A stretch of 10,488 nt of DNA from Pseudomonadota bacterium (GTDB lineage Bacteria; Pseudomonadota; Alphaproteobacteria; Reyranellales; Reyranellaceae): the NCBI GenBank assembly GCA_023436825.1, contig JAEZHS010000169.1:1-10488 (forward strand), written 5' to 3'. A program made the position numbers and the translations under genes. This document shows positions 1-6,247 of the stretch, one piece after another. Numbering within the stretch: position 1 is the stretch's first letter; each line of letters begins with the position of its first letter. Under the pieces are notes generated by a model. The model worked only from the letters and a program-made list of their open reading frames with translations, ran no database searches and was not told the origin of the DNA.

Positions 1-64
1 CGCCTCATGAGTGCGCGGGGACGCGCCCGGTCCGGAAGACTATGAGACTCGCGGTCCGGCGAGA

Positions 65-622
65 TTAGCGGTCTGCCACTTTTGGGGTTGGCTTTGCCCC
101 GGGAGCGCACGAGGTGCGCGGGACGCCGATCGCGGCCGTCTTCCCGCCGGTGGTCAGGCAACCCTTGTTCCACTCGCCGCTCAGCACCGTGTCGTCGATA
201 CGCAGCGTGCCCCGGCCCTGGGGCAGGTCGTTGGCGTACCTGCCCTCGAAGCTCACCGTGTCGTTCCACCGATAGTAGCCAGGGCCCTCGCGCTTGCCTT
301 TGCGGTAGGTGCCGACGAAATGGTCGATGGGCCGGCCGTGCTCCGTCCACTGCGCCTCGCCCCGACCGTCGGGCAGGCCGGCCCGGCAAGCGCCCTTCCA
401 CACGACTGTATCTTCCGGTTCGGGATGCCAGTCCCACATGCGGCACCCCTTCTCGGTATCGAACAGCCAGTCACCGTTGTCGCAAGGACCGTTCCAGCTG
501 ATCTCGATCGAATCGGGTTCGCTCGGCGGGCAATCCGGCTTGGCCGGCGTCAGGGCCATCTGCTGCGCGAAGGCTGGACCAGTGACGAAGAGCAACGAGC
601 AGAGAATGGAAACCAGTCGCAT
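65..622 (-). CDS. Secreted MORN-repeat protein, cysteine-rich
   Basis: The 185-residue product starts with a Sec signal peptide (about residues 1-20, ending AFAQ), so it should be periplasmic or outer-membrane associated. MORN-like repeats (pattern [FW]-x-G-x-[YC]-x(5)-x-G-x-G) run at about 75-92, 102-119 and 125-142, with a partial one at 147-155. MORN repeats form beta-hairpin rods and are common in envelope or peptidoglycan-linked bacterial proteins. The mature part has six cysteines (31, 47, 60, 79, 155, 172), enough for three disulfides and consistent with export. The reading frame is open back to 784, but I chose the ATG at 622 because the signal peptide begins there and a G-rich stretch lies about 6 bases upstream. 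The gene is divergent from the NnrU gene. The partner or substrate is unknown. Confidence 0.8.
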   Translation of the reverse strand: MRLVSILCSLLFVTGPAFAQQMALTPAKPDCPPSEPDSIEISWNGPCDNGDWLFDTEKGCRMWDWHPEPEDTVVWKGACRAGLPDGRGEAQWTEHGRPIDHFVGTYRKGKREGPGYYRWNDTVSFEGRYANDLPQGRGTLRIDDTVLSGEWNKGCLTTGGKTAAIGVPRTSCAPGAKPTPKVADR

Positions 623-782
623 AACGGCCCCCAACGACCACCCCCGGTCGCATCGGACAAACGCGGCGGTTAACGTGGTGGTTGCTAATGATGCGCCGAA
701 ATAGCGCCGGCGCCACGCCTCAATAGCGGCATTCATGCGGCGGGCGAATGGTCCACAGGTGCAGCCGTGGTAGGCTCCAAGC

Positions 783-1355
783 ATGAGCCTCCTGATCCTT
801 GGTCTAGTCCTCTTCCTTGGAATTCACATCTTCACGACCCTGCGCGAGCCCCGCGCGGCTCTAATCGGTCGTCTTGGAGAAGGGCCCTACAAGGGGCTGT
901 ATTCTCTCGTCGCAGCGGTGGGGCTCGTCCTGATCGTCTGGGGATTCGGCCGCTATCGCAGCGGCGGTTACATCCAGGTCTGGAATCCGCCTTTCGCCAT
1001 TTTCCATCCCATTGCACTGGTGCTGCTGTGGTTTGCGCTGGTGGCGCTCGCCGCAACCTATGCGCCGCCCAGCCGCATCAAGTCGATCCTGCGCCATCCC
1101 ATGCTGGTTGCCGTCAAGGTGTGGGCGCTGTCGCACCTGCTGGTGAACGGCGACCTCGGCTCAATGCTGCTGTTCGGCAGCCTGCTCGTATGGGCGATCT
1201 ACGATCGCATCGCCGTCAAGCGACGCGGCGATCACGGCGCGCCGGCCGTCGCCTCCTTCGGTCGCAATGATGTGATCGTCGTCGTGATCGGCACGATCGC
1301 GTACGTCGCCATTCTCTGGCTGCACGATTCAATCATCGGAGTCGCTGCAGTCTGA
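783..1355 (+). CDS. NnrU family integral membrane protein
   Basis: This 190-residue protein has about six hydrophobic segments (near 2-18, 38-56, 74-93, 106-121, 126-141 and 163-181) and the NnrU signature around 104-123: RHPM followed by a lysine, WALSH and LVNGD. Histidines at 15, 75, 105 and 118 lie in or next to membrane segments. NnrU was named from denitrification gene clusters, and the family is homologous to plant Z-ISO, the heme-containing 15-cis-zeta-carotene isomerase. Membrane-embedded heme binding is therefore plausible here but not shown. No denitrification or carotenoid gene is nearby, so the cellular role is open. A GTGGTAGG stretch 8 bases upstream is a modest ribosome site for the ATG. 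The length is slightly short of typical NnrU proteins. Confidence 0.85.
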   Translation: MSLLILGLVLFLGIHIFTTLREPRAALIGRLGEGPYKGLYSLVAAVGLVLIVWGFGRYRSGGYIQVWNPPFAIFHPIALVLLWFALVALAATYAPPSRIKSILRHPMLVAVKVWALSHLLVNGDLGSMLLFGSLLVWAIYDRIAVKRRGDHGAPAVASFGRNDVIVVVIGTIAYVAILWLHDSIIGVAAV

Positions 1356-1388
1356 CTCTTTCTGACTCCTGGCTGACTGCCGTCTGAC
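1351..1388. promoter_or_regulatory. Four CTGAC direct repeats at helical-turn spacing
   Basis: CTGAC occurs at 1352, 1362, 1373 and 1384, that is at steps of 10, 11 and 11 bases; three copies extend to CTGACT. The first copy overlaps the stop codon of the NnrU gene, and the array leads into the leader of the small secreted protein at 1487. Tandem half-sites one helical turn apart are the binding mode of OmpR/PhoB-type response regulators. Which protein, if any, binds here is inference. Confidence 0.4.
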
Positions 1389-1408
1389 AAGCAGCACGTG
1401 TGCTGCTT
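1389..1408 (+). terminator. Hairpin after the NnrU gene, candidate terminator or operator
   Basis: AAGCAGCAC and GTGCTGCTT form a perfect inverted repeat around a central GT; as RNA it would fold as a 7-bp stem with a 6-base loop. It lies 33 bases past the NnrU stop and is followed by TATTAC, so the T-tract is poor. It may end NnrU transcription. It could equally be a protein-binding palindrome for the next gene. Confidence 0.4.
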
Positions 1409-1411
1409 TAT

Positions 1412-1425
1412 TACATCACGATGTA
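1412..1425. promoter_or_regulatory. Palindrome TACATC-AC-GATGTA in the leader of the first small secreted gene
   Basis: This is a perfect 6-bp inverted repeat with a 2-base spacer, 62 bases upstream of the ATG at 1487 and 3 bases after the preceding hairpin. It is locally AT-richer than its surroundings. The short symmetric form suggests a dimeric regulator site, but no regulator is identified. Confidence 0.3.
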
Positions 1426-1486
1426 GCCGCATTCGTGGTCAGGATCGCGGCCGTTCATCAGCCTGAGTAAAAGGAGTAAGCATCAA

Positions 1487-1804
1487 ATGAACCGTCCCCT
1501 CCTCGCCTCCATCCTGGTCCTCGCCGCTGCGGTCGCCACGCAGGCCGAGGCGCGCTCGCCGATCGGCGGCGCCACCATGCCGCGCGATCCGGCGCAGAGC
1601 GACGTCCTCGGCCCGCGCAGCAATCCCACCCCGACGGTCGCAGAGGCCGTCGCGCGCACGCAGATCGAGAAGGTCGGCTACACCGGCGTGCGCAACCTGC
1701 AGCGCGCTCCCGACGGCACCTGGCACGCCGTGGCCCGCGACCAGCGCAACGCTCCCGTCGCGGTCGCGCTCGACGGTCAGGGCCAGGTCACGCAGACCCG
1801 CTAG
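1487..1804 (+). CDS. Small secreted PepSY-like protein, paralog 1 of 4
   Basis: This 105-residue protein has a signal peptide (about 1-22, ending QAEA), a Pro/Gly-rich linker (about 23-49) and one compact domain (50-105). The domain shows a predicted helix with IEKVGYTGVR (GY at 64-65), then DGTW (W79), then an alternating beta strand VAVAL, and G-x-V close to a C-terminal arginine. This helix plus three-strand pattern resembles the PepSY domain. Three other genes here share it (3047, 5787, 6440); the one at 5787 is closest, sharing GYTGV and a similar linker. AAGGAG at 1471-1476 precedes the ATG by 10 bases. PepSY domains are linked with peptidase inhibition and envelope processes, but no function can be assigned. 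It has a private terminator, so it is probably a single-gene transcript. Confidence 0.8.
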   Translation: MNRPLLASILVLAAAVATQAEARSPIGGATMPRDPAQSDVLGPRSNPTPTVAEAVARTQIEKVGYTGVRNLQRAPDGTWHAVARDQRNAPVAVALDGQGQVTQTR

Positions 1805-1830
1805 GCCCGGGCGACACCGCCGCGAAATCG

Positions 1831-1861
1831 GCCCACCCCGTTTCGACGGGGTGGGCTTTTT
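1831..1861 (+). terminator. Rho-independent terminator of the small secreted gene
   Basis: A perfect 10-bp stem, GCCCACCCCG with CGGGGTGGGC, encloses the 6-base loop TTTCGA and is followed directly by five T. It begins 26 bases after the stop at 1804. This is the clearest intrinsic terminator in the window. Confidence 0.93.
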
Positions 1862-1891
1862 GCTGTCGGGCAGGCAGTCTATCCTTCGCCA

Positions 1892-2527
1892 ATGACAGAT
1901 GACTATCAGCGCCGCTCTTACGGCGAGATCTCCGTGGGCACCGGCGAGAAGCCGGGCATCGTCGTGGTCGACTTCCAGCTCGGCTTCACCGACCCGCAAT
2001 ACCCTCTCGGCGGCGCGCCGCTGGTCATGCGCGCGCTCGAGAACACGGCCAAGCTGCTCGAGGTGGCGCGGCGCGTCGGCGCGCCCGTGGCGGTGTGCAA
2101 CACCGCCTACATGAACGAGCGCGAGATGCCCTACTGGAAGATCACCGCCGTCAAGCAGACGTTCCTGCACGACCATCCCAGCACGGCGCTCGATCCGCGC
2201 ATCTACGAGCCCAGCTACGATCTCAAGGTCACCAAGAAAGGCCCGTCGATCTTCTTCGAGACGGGTGTCGCCAATTACTTCATGAAGGAACGCGTCGACA
2301 CGATGATCGTGACCGGCTGCAACACGTCGGGCTGCATCCGCGGCAGTGCGCTGGATTCCTTCAGCCACCGCTTCCGCACGCTGGTCCCCGAGGATTGCGT
2401 CGGCGACATCGAGGAAGGTCCGCACCGCGACAACCTGCGCGACATAGGCCGACGCTACGTCGACGTCACCGACCTCGCCTTCTGCGTCGACTACCTGGAG
2501 CGTTGGGGCAGGCGCAACGCCGCCTGA
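1892..2527 (+). CDS. Isochorismatase-family cysteine hydrolase (N-carbamoylsarcosine amidase-like)
   Basis: This is a 211-residue cytosolic enzyme of the isochorismatase-like fold. The catalytic triad of the family can be placed: Asp27 in VVVDFQ, Lys115 (or the adjacent Lys116) before the SIFFET segment, and Cys148 in TGCNTSGCIRG, the hallmark loop in which the second cysteine is the nucleophile. The TSGC[IV]R form is characteristic of the N-carbamoylsarcosine amidase/maleamate amidohydrolase branch, which cleaves C-N bonds, rather than of true isochorismatases. The substrate is unknown. The ATG is only 31 bases after the upstream terminator and has no clear Shine-Dalgarno sequence, so the mRNA may be leaderless or nearly so. 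The stop at 2525-2527 touches the stop codon of the convergent YbaK gene. Confidence 0.9.
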   Translation: MTDDYQRRSYGEISVGTGEKPGIVVVDFQLGFTDPQYPLGGAPLVMRALENTAKLLEVARRVGAPVAVCNTAYMNEREMPYWKITAVKQTFLHDHPSTALDPRIYEPSYDLKVTKKGPSIFFETGVANYFMKERVDTMIVTGCNTSGCIRGSALDSFSHRFRTLVPEDCVGDIEEGPHRDNLRDIGRRYVDVTDLAFCVDYLERWGRRNAA

Positions 2528-2986
2528 TTACCCGCAGACATCCACCCATTGCGCCTCGACCAGCTCGGCCATGCGCAGCGGATTGATGCGCAGCGCGCTG
2601 TTGGTCGAGCCGGCCGCCGGTACGACCTCGTCAAAGACCTTCAAAGACATGTCGCAATAGACCGGCAGCGGCGTCGCCAGGCCGAAAGGGCAGACGCCGC
2701 CCACCGGATGGCCTGTGATCACCACCACCTCCTCCGCCGTCAGCATGCGCGGCTTGCCGCCGAACACGGCCTTGGCCTTCTTGTTGTCGAGCCGCGCCTC
2801 ACCGCTGGTGACGAGCAGGAGGCTGCGCTCGCGCACGCGCAGCGACAGGGTCTTGGCGATCTGCGCCGGCTGCACGCCATGGCCCGCCGCGGCCAGCGCC
2901 ACCGTGGCGGTGCTGCCGTCCAGTTCGACGATGGCGATGTCGGGGGCGCGGGTTGCGAGGAACGCACGGACTGATTCGAGGCTCAT
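2528..2986 (-). CDS. YbaK/EbsC-family aminoacyl-tRNA deacylase-like protein
   Basis: This is a 152-residue single-domain YbaK-fold protein. Members hydrolyse misacylated tRNAs in trans (Cys-tRNA(Pro), Ala-tRNA(Pro) and related species). The conserved lysine of the family is K45 in AQIAKTLSL, and the GHPVGGVCPFG loop, the family's glycine/proline-rich pocket, is intact. Specificity cannot be read from the sequence. I chose the ATG at 2986 because homologs typically begin MSLESVRAF; a GTG at 3007 in the same frame is possible, and the AAAAGG next to the ATG is too close to be a good ribosome site. The gene converges on the amidohydrolase with no intervening base and is divergent from the small secreted gene at 3047. 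Confidence 0.88.
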   Translation of the reverse strand: MSLESVRAFLATRAPDIAIVELDGSTATVALAAAGHGVQPAQIAKTLSLRVRERSLLLVTSGEARLDNKKAKAVFGGKPRMLTAEEVVVITGHPVGGVCPFGLATPLPVYCDMSLKVFDEVVPAAGSTNSALRINPLRMAELVEAQWVDVCG

Positions 2987-3034
2987 GCCTTTTGATAGCA
3001 ACTCCACGTCGCGGCCGCACGTTCAACGATCGCT

Positions 3035-3040
3035 GGAGGA
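3035..3040 (+). promoter_or_regulatory. Shine-Dalgarno GGAGGA fixing the start at 3047
   Basis: GGAGGA lies 6 bases before the ATG and supports that start, which also begins a signal peptide. Confidence 0.8.
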
Positions 3041-3046
3041 ACCACC

Positions 3047-3364
3047 ATGCGAGCCGTCCTTCTCGCCGCCGCCCTGATCGCGTTTTCAGGTGCCGCGCAT
3101 GCGCAGAGTCCGACCGCCAGGCTTCCAAGCCAGGCCCAGCCGCCTGCGAGTCCGGCAGCGCCCAGCGCCGGGTTCGACGAGGTCGCGGCCCGCCGCAAGC
3201 TGGAGGAGCGCGGCTATCGTGACCTGCGTAATGTGACACCCAACGACGACGGCACCTTTTCCGCGCAAGCTGTCCGACAGGGCCCGCCAGGAAGCGCCTT
3301 GCCGCGCACCAATCGCGAGGTCAGGGTCGAGGTCGACGCGTTGGGTAACGTGAAGGAGCGCTGA
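3047..3364 (+). CDS. Small secreted PepSY-like protein, paralog 2 of 4
   Basis: This 105-residue protein has a signal peptide (1-19, ending AAHA), a low-complexity Ser/Pro/Ala/Gln linker (20-42) and a single domain (43-105). The domain has KLEERGYRDLR (GY 56-57), DGTF (F71, in the position of Trp in the paralogs), a Gly/Pro-rich insertion (79-90), the strand EVRVEV and a terminal GNVKER. From the Tyr of GY to the aromatic is 14 residues, as in the copies at 1487 and 5787. Cysteine is absent. It lies 55 bases upstream of the MliC-like inhibitor on the same strand with no evident terminator between them, so the two may be cotranscribed. The family function is unknown; protease-inhibitor-like action is only a guess from PepSY. 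Confidence 0.8.
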   Translation: MRAVLLAAALIAFSGAAHAQSPTARLPSQAQPPASPAAPSAGFDEVAARRKLEERGYRDLRNVTPNDDGTFSAQAVRQGPPGSALPRTNREVRVEVDALGNVKER

Positions 3365-3407
3365 GGAGCATGGACAAGGAGACGTTGCGCGGGCAGCGTT
3401 GCGACTT

Positions 3408-3413
3408 AGGAGA
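3408..3413 (+). promoter_or_regulatory. Shine-Dalgarno AGGAGA deciding the MliC-like start
   Basis: AGGAGA ends 6 bases before the ATG at 3420. It favours that start over the in-frame TTG at 3399, which would put seven residues ahead of the signal peptide. Confidence 0.8.
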
Positions 3414-3419
3414 CCCATC

Positions 3420-3785
3420 ATGCTCGGCAAGCCTGTCGCCGCCTTCGTGTTCCTGATCGCCGGCGGCGCCCTCGCCCAGACGGCAGCTTCACCGGTTGCG
3501 ACCGTCCAGTACAATTGTGCGGAAGGCAAAACCCTCGTCGCCGAATATTTCGAGGGACCGACGCGCACCGCGCCCGACGGCCAGCCGATCCCGGGCGGCC
3601 GCGTCATCCTCACCCTGGCGGACGGCAAGAAGCTCGCCCTGCCGCAGACCCTGTCGGGCTCGGGCATCCGCTACGCCAATGAAGGCGAGACCTTCGTGTT
3701 CTGGAGCAAGGGCGACACGGCCTTCGTCGAGGAAGGCCGCAACCAGACGGTCACCTACAAGGACTGCGTCGGCCGCAAGAAGTAA
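3420..3785 (+). CDS. MliC/PliC-like periplasmic inhibitor of C-type lysozyme
   Basis: This 121-residue protein has a signal peptide (about 1-20, ending GALAQ) and an MliC domain: YNC near the start, a strand with TLVAEYF, then VILTLADGKKLALPQT, SGSGIRYANE, FWSKGDTAFVEE and a closing YKDC. The two cysteines of YNC and KDC match the conserved disulfide of the family. MliC/PliC proteins bind and block C-type lysozyme, protecting peptidoglycan. There is no lipobox cysteine at the cleavage site, so this is a soluble periplasmic form (PliC-like) rather than a lipoprotein. An insertion with APDGQPIPGG lies between the first strands. The gene ends 3 bases from the convergent membrane-protein gene. 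The family assignment is firm; actual lysozyme binding is inferred. Confidence 0.87.
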   Translation: MLGKPVAAFVFLIAGGALAQTAASPVATVQYNCAEGKTLVAEYFEGPTRTAPDGQPIPGGRVILTLADGKKLALPQTLSGSGIRYANEGETFVFWSKGDTAFVEEGRNQTVTYKDCVGRKK

Positions 3786-3788
3786 TGC

Positions 3789-4133
3789 TCAGATCTGGAA
3801 CAGCAGGAAGCCGCCAAAGCCCGCTGCCGTGAGCCCGATGCCGAGATAGCGGAAGAAACGCGTCGACTGCTTCGCGAGAAGCTGCCGGCCGCGCAGCGCC
3901 GCCCGTTCGGCCCGCGACATCTCGGCCCTGACCTTGAGCTGATGGGCGAGGAATGCCGGCGAGAAGCCCGAGCCCACGACATTGCCCTCGTCCTCCATGT
4001 CGACGCGGGCCGTGACGAACCAGATCATGAGGCCGATCACGCCGACGCCGAAGAAGCTCGTGTAGGCGACGATCATGAAGGCGATCACCGAAGCGATCAG
4101 CCATCCGCTCCAGACGAACGCCTTGCCGGGCAT
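3789..4133 (-). CDS. Small integral membrane protein, unknown function
   Basis: I do not recognise the family of this 114-residue protein. A hydrophobic stretch at about 10-41 is long enough for one long or two short membrane segments and is followed by the acidic VDMEDEG. A middle part (about 58-90) rich in Arg, Ala and Glu looks helical and soluble, and a final membrane segment spans about 95-113, ending near the C-terminus. AGGAGG at 4139-4144 (on the minus strand) sits 5 bases before the ATG, the best ribosome site in the window and good evidence that the gene is real. It lies 43 bases downstream of the amino acid permease on the same strand and may be its second cistron. Confidence 0.72.
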   Translation of the reverse strand: MPGKAFVWSGWLIASVIAFMIVAYTSFFGVGVIGLMIWFVTARVDMEDEGNVVGSGFSPAFLAHQLKVRAEMSRAERAALRGRQLLAKQSTRFFRYLGIGLTAAGFGGFLLFQI

Positions 4134-4176
4134 GGACGCCTCCTGTGCGCGATGCCTTGCGAATGGTGAGCCTTAA

Positions 4177-5625
4177 TCACCTGGTGCGCAAGCGCGACTG
4201 GAACCGGCCGTAGACGAAGTAGATCACCAGCCCGATCGCGATCCAGATGCCGAGCCGAATCCACGTATAGAGTCCCAGGCCCGCCAGCAAACCCAGGCAG
4301 GCCAGGATGCCCGCCAGCGGCAGCCAGGGCACGTACGGCGTGCGGAACGGCCGCGGCACGTGAGGCTCGGCACGCCGCAGGTAGATGACGGCAATGCAGA
4401 CCAGGACGAAAGCGAACAGGGTGCCCGCCCCCACCAGACGGCTCAGTGCATCGATCGGCGTCATCGCCGCAACGATCGCCACGCCGATGCCGATGACGAG
4501 CTGGCTGATCCACGGTGTGCCGAGTCGCGGATGGATGCGCGCGAACACCGGCGGCAGCAGGCCGTCATTGGCGATGGTCGCGAAGATGCGGCTCTGGCCG
4601 TAGAGCAGCACCAGGATGACCGTGGTGAGCCCGACCAGCGCGCCGACCTCGATCAGCAACGACAGCCACGGCATGCCGATGGTGCGCGCGCCCTCGACGA
4701 CGGGATCGGCGACATTGAGCTTGGGATAGTGCACCAGGCCGGTCAGCACCGAGGCGACGGCGATGTAGAGCACCGTCGAGATCGCCAGCGAGCCCAGGAT
4801 GCCGATCGGCATGTCGCGCTGCGGCTTGCGCGCCTCCTGGGCGCAGTTGGAGACGGCGTCGAAGCCGATATAGGCGAAGAACACGATCGAGGCGCCGCGC
4901 AGGATGCCGCTCATGCCGAAATGGCCGAACTCGCCGGCGTTGGTCGGAATGTAGGGCTGCCAGTTGGCGGTGTTCACGTAGGCCGCGCCGACCAGCACGA
5001 AGGCCAGCACGACGACCAGCTTCACCACGACCATGACATTGTTGAGCTTCACCGATTCCCTGGTGCCGGCGATCAGCAGCCCGGTGAGGACCAGCACGAT
5101 GACGGCGGCCGGCACGTGGGCGATGGCCGTGCCAGGCGTTCCGTCGGCCTTCACGATCGCATCGCCGGTCGCCGACAGGAGCTCGGGCGGCAGGCCGATG
5201 CCCATCTGCACCAGCAGGCTGTTGAAATAGGCCGACCAGCCGCAGGCGACGACGGCGACGCCCATGGAATACTCCAGGATGAGGTCCCAGCCGATCATCC
5301 AGGCGGCGAGCTCGCCCAAGGTCGCGTAGGTGTAGGTGTAGGTCGAGCCCTGCACCGGCAGCAACGTCGACAGCTCGGCATAGCACAGGCCGACCAGGCC
5401 GCAGGCGATGGCGGCCAGGACGAAGGAGATCGTGAGCGCGGGCCCGGCGTAGAGCGCCGCCGCCGTGCCGGTGAGCACGAAGATGCCGGCGCCGATGATC
5501 GCGCCGACGCCCATCGCGGTGATGCTGAACGGCCCCAGGACCTTGGACAGGGATTTGAAGGCGCCGCCCTCGGTCGTGATGATGTCGGCAACCGGCTTGC
5601 GCACGAAAACACTGTGACGGTCCAT
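4177..5625 (-). CDS. APC-superfamily amino acid permease, CAT (cationic amino acid transporter) type
   Basis: This is a 482-residue polytopic inner-membrane transporter, full length for the bacterial YhdG/CAT-like branch. The first helix carries the substrate-binding GAIIGAGIF motif (41-49). The region 81-119 (CYAELSTLLP, GSTYTYTY, LGELAAW, GWDLILEY) is the CAT-type consensus. About twelve or more hydrophobic segments follow, including FFAYIGFDAVSNCAQEARKP, the conserved helix 6 region with EA-x-KPQRD. Family members are proton-coupled or exchange importers of amino acids; the substrate here is not determined. GGGGGAG at 5630-5636 is placed 4 bases before the ATG. It is divergent from the small secreted gene at 5787 and probably leads the transcript that includes the membrane protein at 3789-4133. 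Confidence 0.93.
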   Translation of the reverse strand: MDRHSVFVRKPVADIITTEGGAFKSLSKVLGPFSITAMGVGAIIGAGIFVLTGTAAALYAGPALTISFVLAAIACGLVGLCYAELSTLLPVQGSTYTYTYATLGELAAWMIGWDLILEYSMGVAVVACGWSAYFNSLLVQMGIGLPPELLSATGDAIVKADGTPGTAIAHVPAAVIVLVLTGLLIAGTRESVKLNNVMVVVKLVVVLAFVLVGAAYVNTANWQPYIPTNAGEFGHFGMSGILRGASIVFFAYIGFDAVSNCAQEARKPQRDMPIGILGSLAISTVLYIAVASVLTGLVHYPKLNVADPVVEGARTIGMPWLSLLIEVGALVGLTTVILVLLYGQSRIFATIANDGLLPPVFARIHPRLGTPWISQLVIGIGVAIVAAMTPIDALSRLVGAGTLFAFVLVCIAVIYLRRAEPHVPRPFRTPYVPWLPLAGILACLGLLAGLGLYTWIRLGIWIAIGLVIYFVYGRFQSRLRTR

Positions 5626-5706
5626 TCAACTCCCCCGGACCATCTTCGCCGGGTTGCCGGCGTCGTGCCATCTGGAATGTGGCGAACGTGCGGCCGGCGC
5701 CTCGCG

Positions 5707-5730
5707 GTTGCGTCGTCGTTTCCACGCAAC
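5707..5730. promoter_or_regulatory. Inverted repeat GTTGCGT-N10-ACGCAAC in a divergent leader
   Basis: Perfect 7-bp arms flank a 10-base spacer in the 161-base gap between the permease start (5625) and the small secreted gene (5787). Arm centres are 17 bases apart. It could be an operator for either gene; no matching regulator is seen here. Confidence 0.3.
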
Positions 5731-5775
5731 ACCTTCTCCGGCGCTGCGTTCACTCCCCGTCCAACCCCAATGCAC

Positions 5776-5780
5776 GGAGA
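5776..5780 (+). promoter_or_regulatory. Shine-Dalgarno GGAGA deciding the start at 5787
   Basis: GGAGA ends 6 bases before the ATG at 5787. The frame is open back to 5679, but the signal peptide begins only at 5787. Confidence 0.75.
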
Positions 5781-5786
5781 ACGACG

Positions 5787-6113
5787 ATGATCCGCACGAC
5801 CCTTGCGAGCCTCGCCTTCATCGCCGCCGCCGGTGTGGCCCACGCCCAGATGCAGGCTCCCAGCACGCCGGAGGGCCGCGACCAGCGCTCGATGCCGGGC
5901 GGCACCAGCAACCCCAACACCGCCCAGCCCAAAAGCCCGATGAACCCGTCGGCCGGCGAGGCGGCGGCCAAGGCGGAGCTCGAAAAGCGGGGCTACACTG
6001 GCGTGAAGAGCCTGACCCGCGACACTGCCGGCAACTGGGCCGCCAAGGCGATGCGAAACAACGCCGAGGTCGCCGTGGTCCTCGAGCCGAACGGCAGAAT
6101 CACGGAGCGGTAG
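5787..6113 (+). CDS. Small secreted PepSY-like protein, paralog 3 of 4
   Basis: This 108-residue protein has a signal peptide (1-20, ending GVAHA), a linker (21-55) rich in Pro, Ser, Asn and Gly, and a domain at 56-108. The domain shows AELEKRGYTGVKSL (GY 69-70), AGNW (W84), the strand EVAVVLE, and a terminal NGRITER. Most of the core matches the protein at 1487: the spacing from Tyr to Trp is 14 in both, and the GYTGV[RK] segment is shared. No cysteine is present, and the protein should be periplasmic. It is transcribed away from the amino acid permease. The family's function is unknown; a PepSY-like fold is inferred from pattern only. Confidence 0.82.
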   Translation: MIRTTLASLAFIAAAGVAHAQMQAPSTPEGRDQRSMPGGTSNPNTAQPKSPMNPSAGEAAAKAELEKRGYTGVKSLTRDTAGNWAAKAMRNNAEVAVVLEPNGRITER

Positions 6114-6137
6114 ACCGAAAGGTCTCTGCTGCCGGGC

Positions 6138-6175
6138 CTGGCGGGACGGTTTACTCCTCGTTTGCGTCCCGCCAG
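6138..6175. repeat. Inverted repeat CTGGCGGGACG / CGTCCCGCCAG
   Basis: Perfect 11-bp arms enclose a 16-base loop, starting 24 bases after the stop at 6113. There is no T-tract, so as a terminator it would have to be atypical. Its right arm overlaps a separate 12-bp palindrome, GCCAGCGCTGGC (6171-6182). Confidence 0.5.
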
Positions 6176-6221
6176 CGCTGGCGCTCTCCGTAGGGGCGGA
6201 GTCCGGCCGGTCCAGGCGGAC

Positions 6222-6247
6222 GGCTGCGCGCGGCGGCGCAGCCTTTT
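6222..6247 (+). terminator. Candidate intrinsic terminator
   Basis: GGCTGCGC and GCGCAGCC form an 8-bp GC stem with the loop GCGGCG, followed directly by TTTT. It lies 108 bases downstream of the stop at 6113 and would end that transcript. Confidence 0.5.

Noticed and set aside
28..59. Direct repeat CGGTCCGG at 28 and 52 near the left edge
   Set aside because: It is a short, GC-rich pair in a 64-base end fragment; chance is an adequate explanation.
704..713. Palindrome GCGCCGGCGC between the MORN and NnrU genes
   Set aside because: Such self-complementary GC runs are expected often at this base composition, and nothing else supports a site.
1439..2425. 328-codon open frame on the - strand
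   Set aside because: It covers the small secreted gene, its terminator and the amidohydrolase with intact catalytic residues; the translation is Arg/Ala/Asp-rich without motifs.
4360..5790. 476-codon open frame on the + strand
   Set aside because: It is antisense to the clear amino acid permease, is rich in Arg, His, Asp and Gln with no domain-like pattern, and is a usual by-product of GC-rich third positions.
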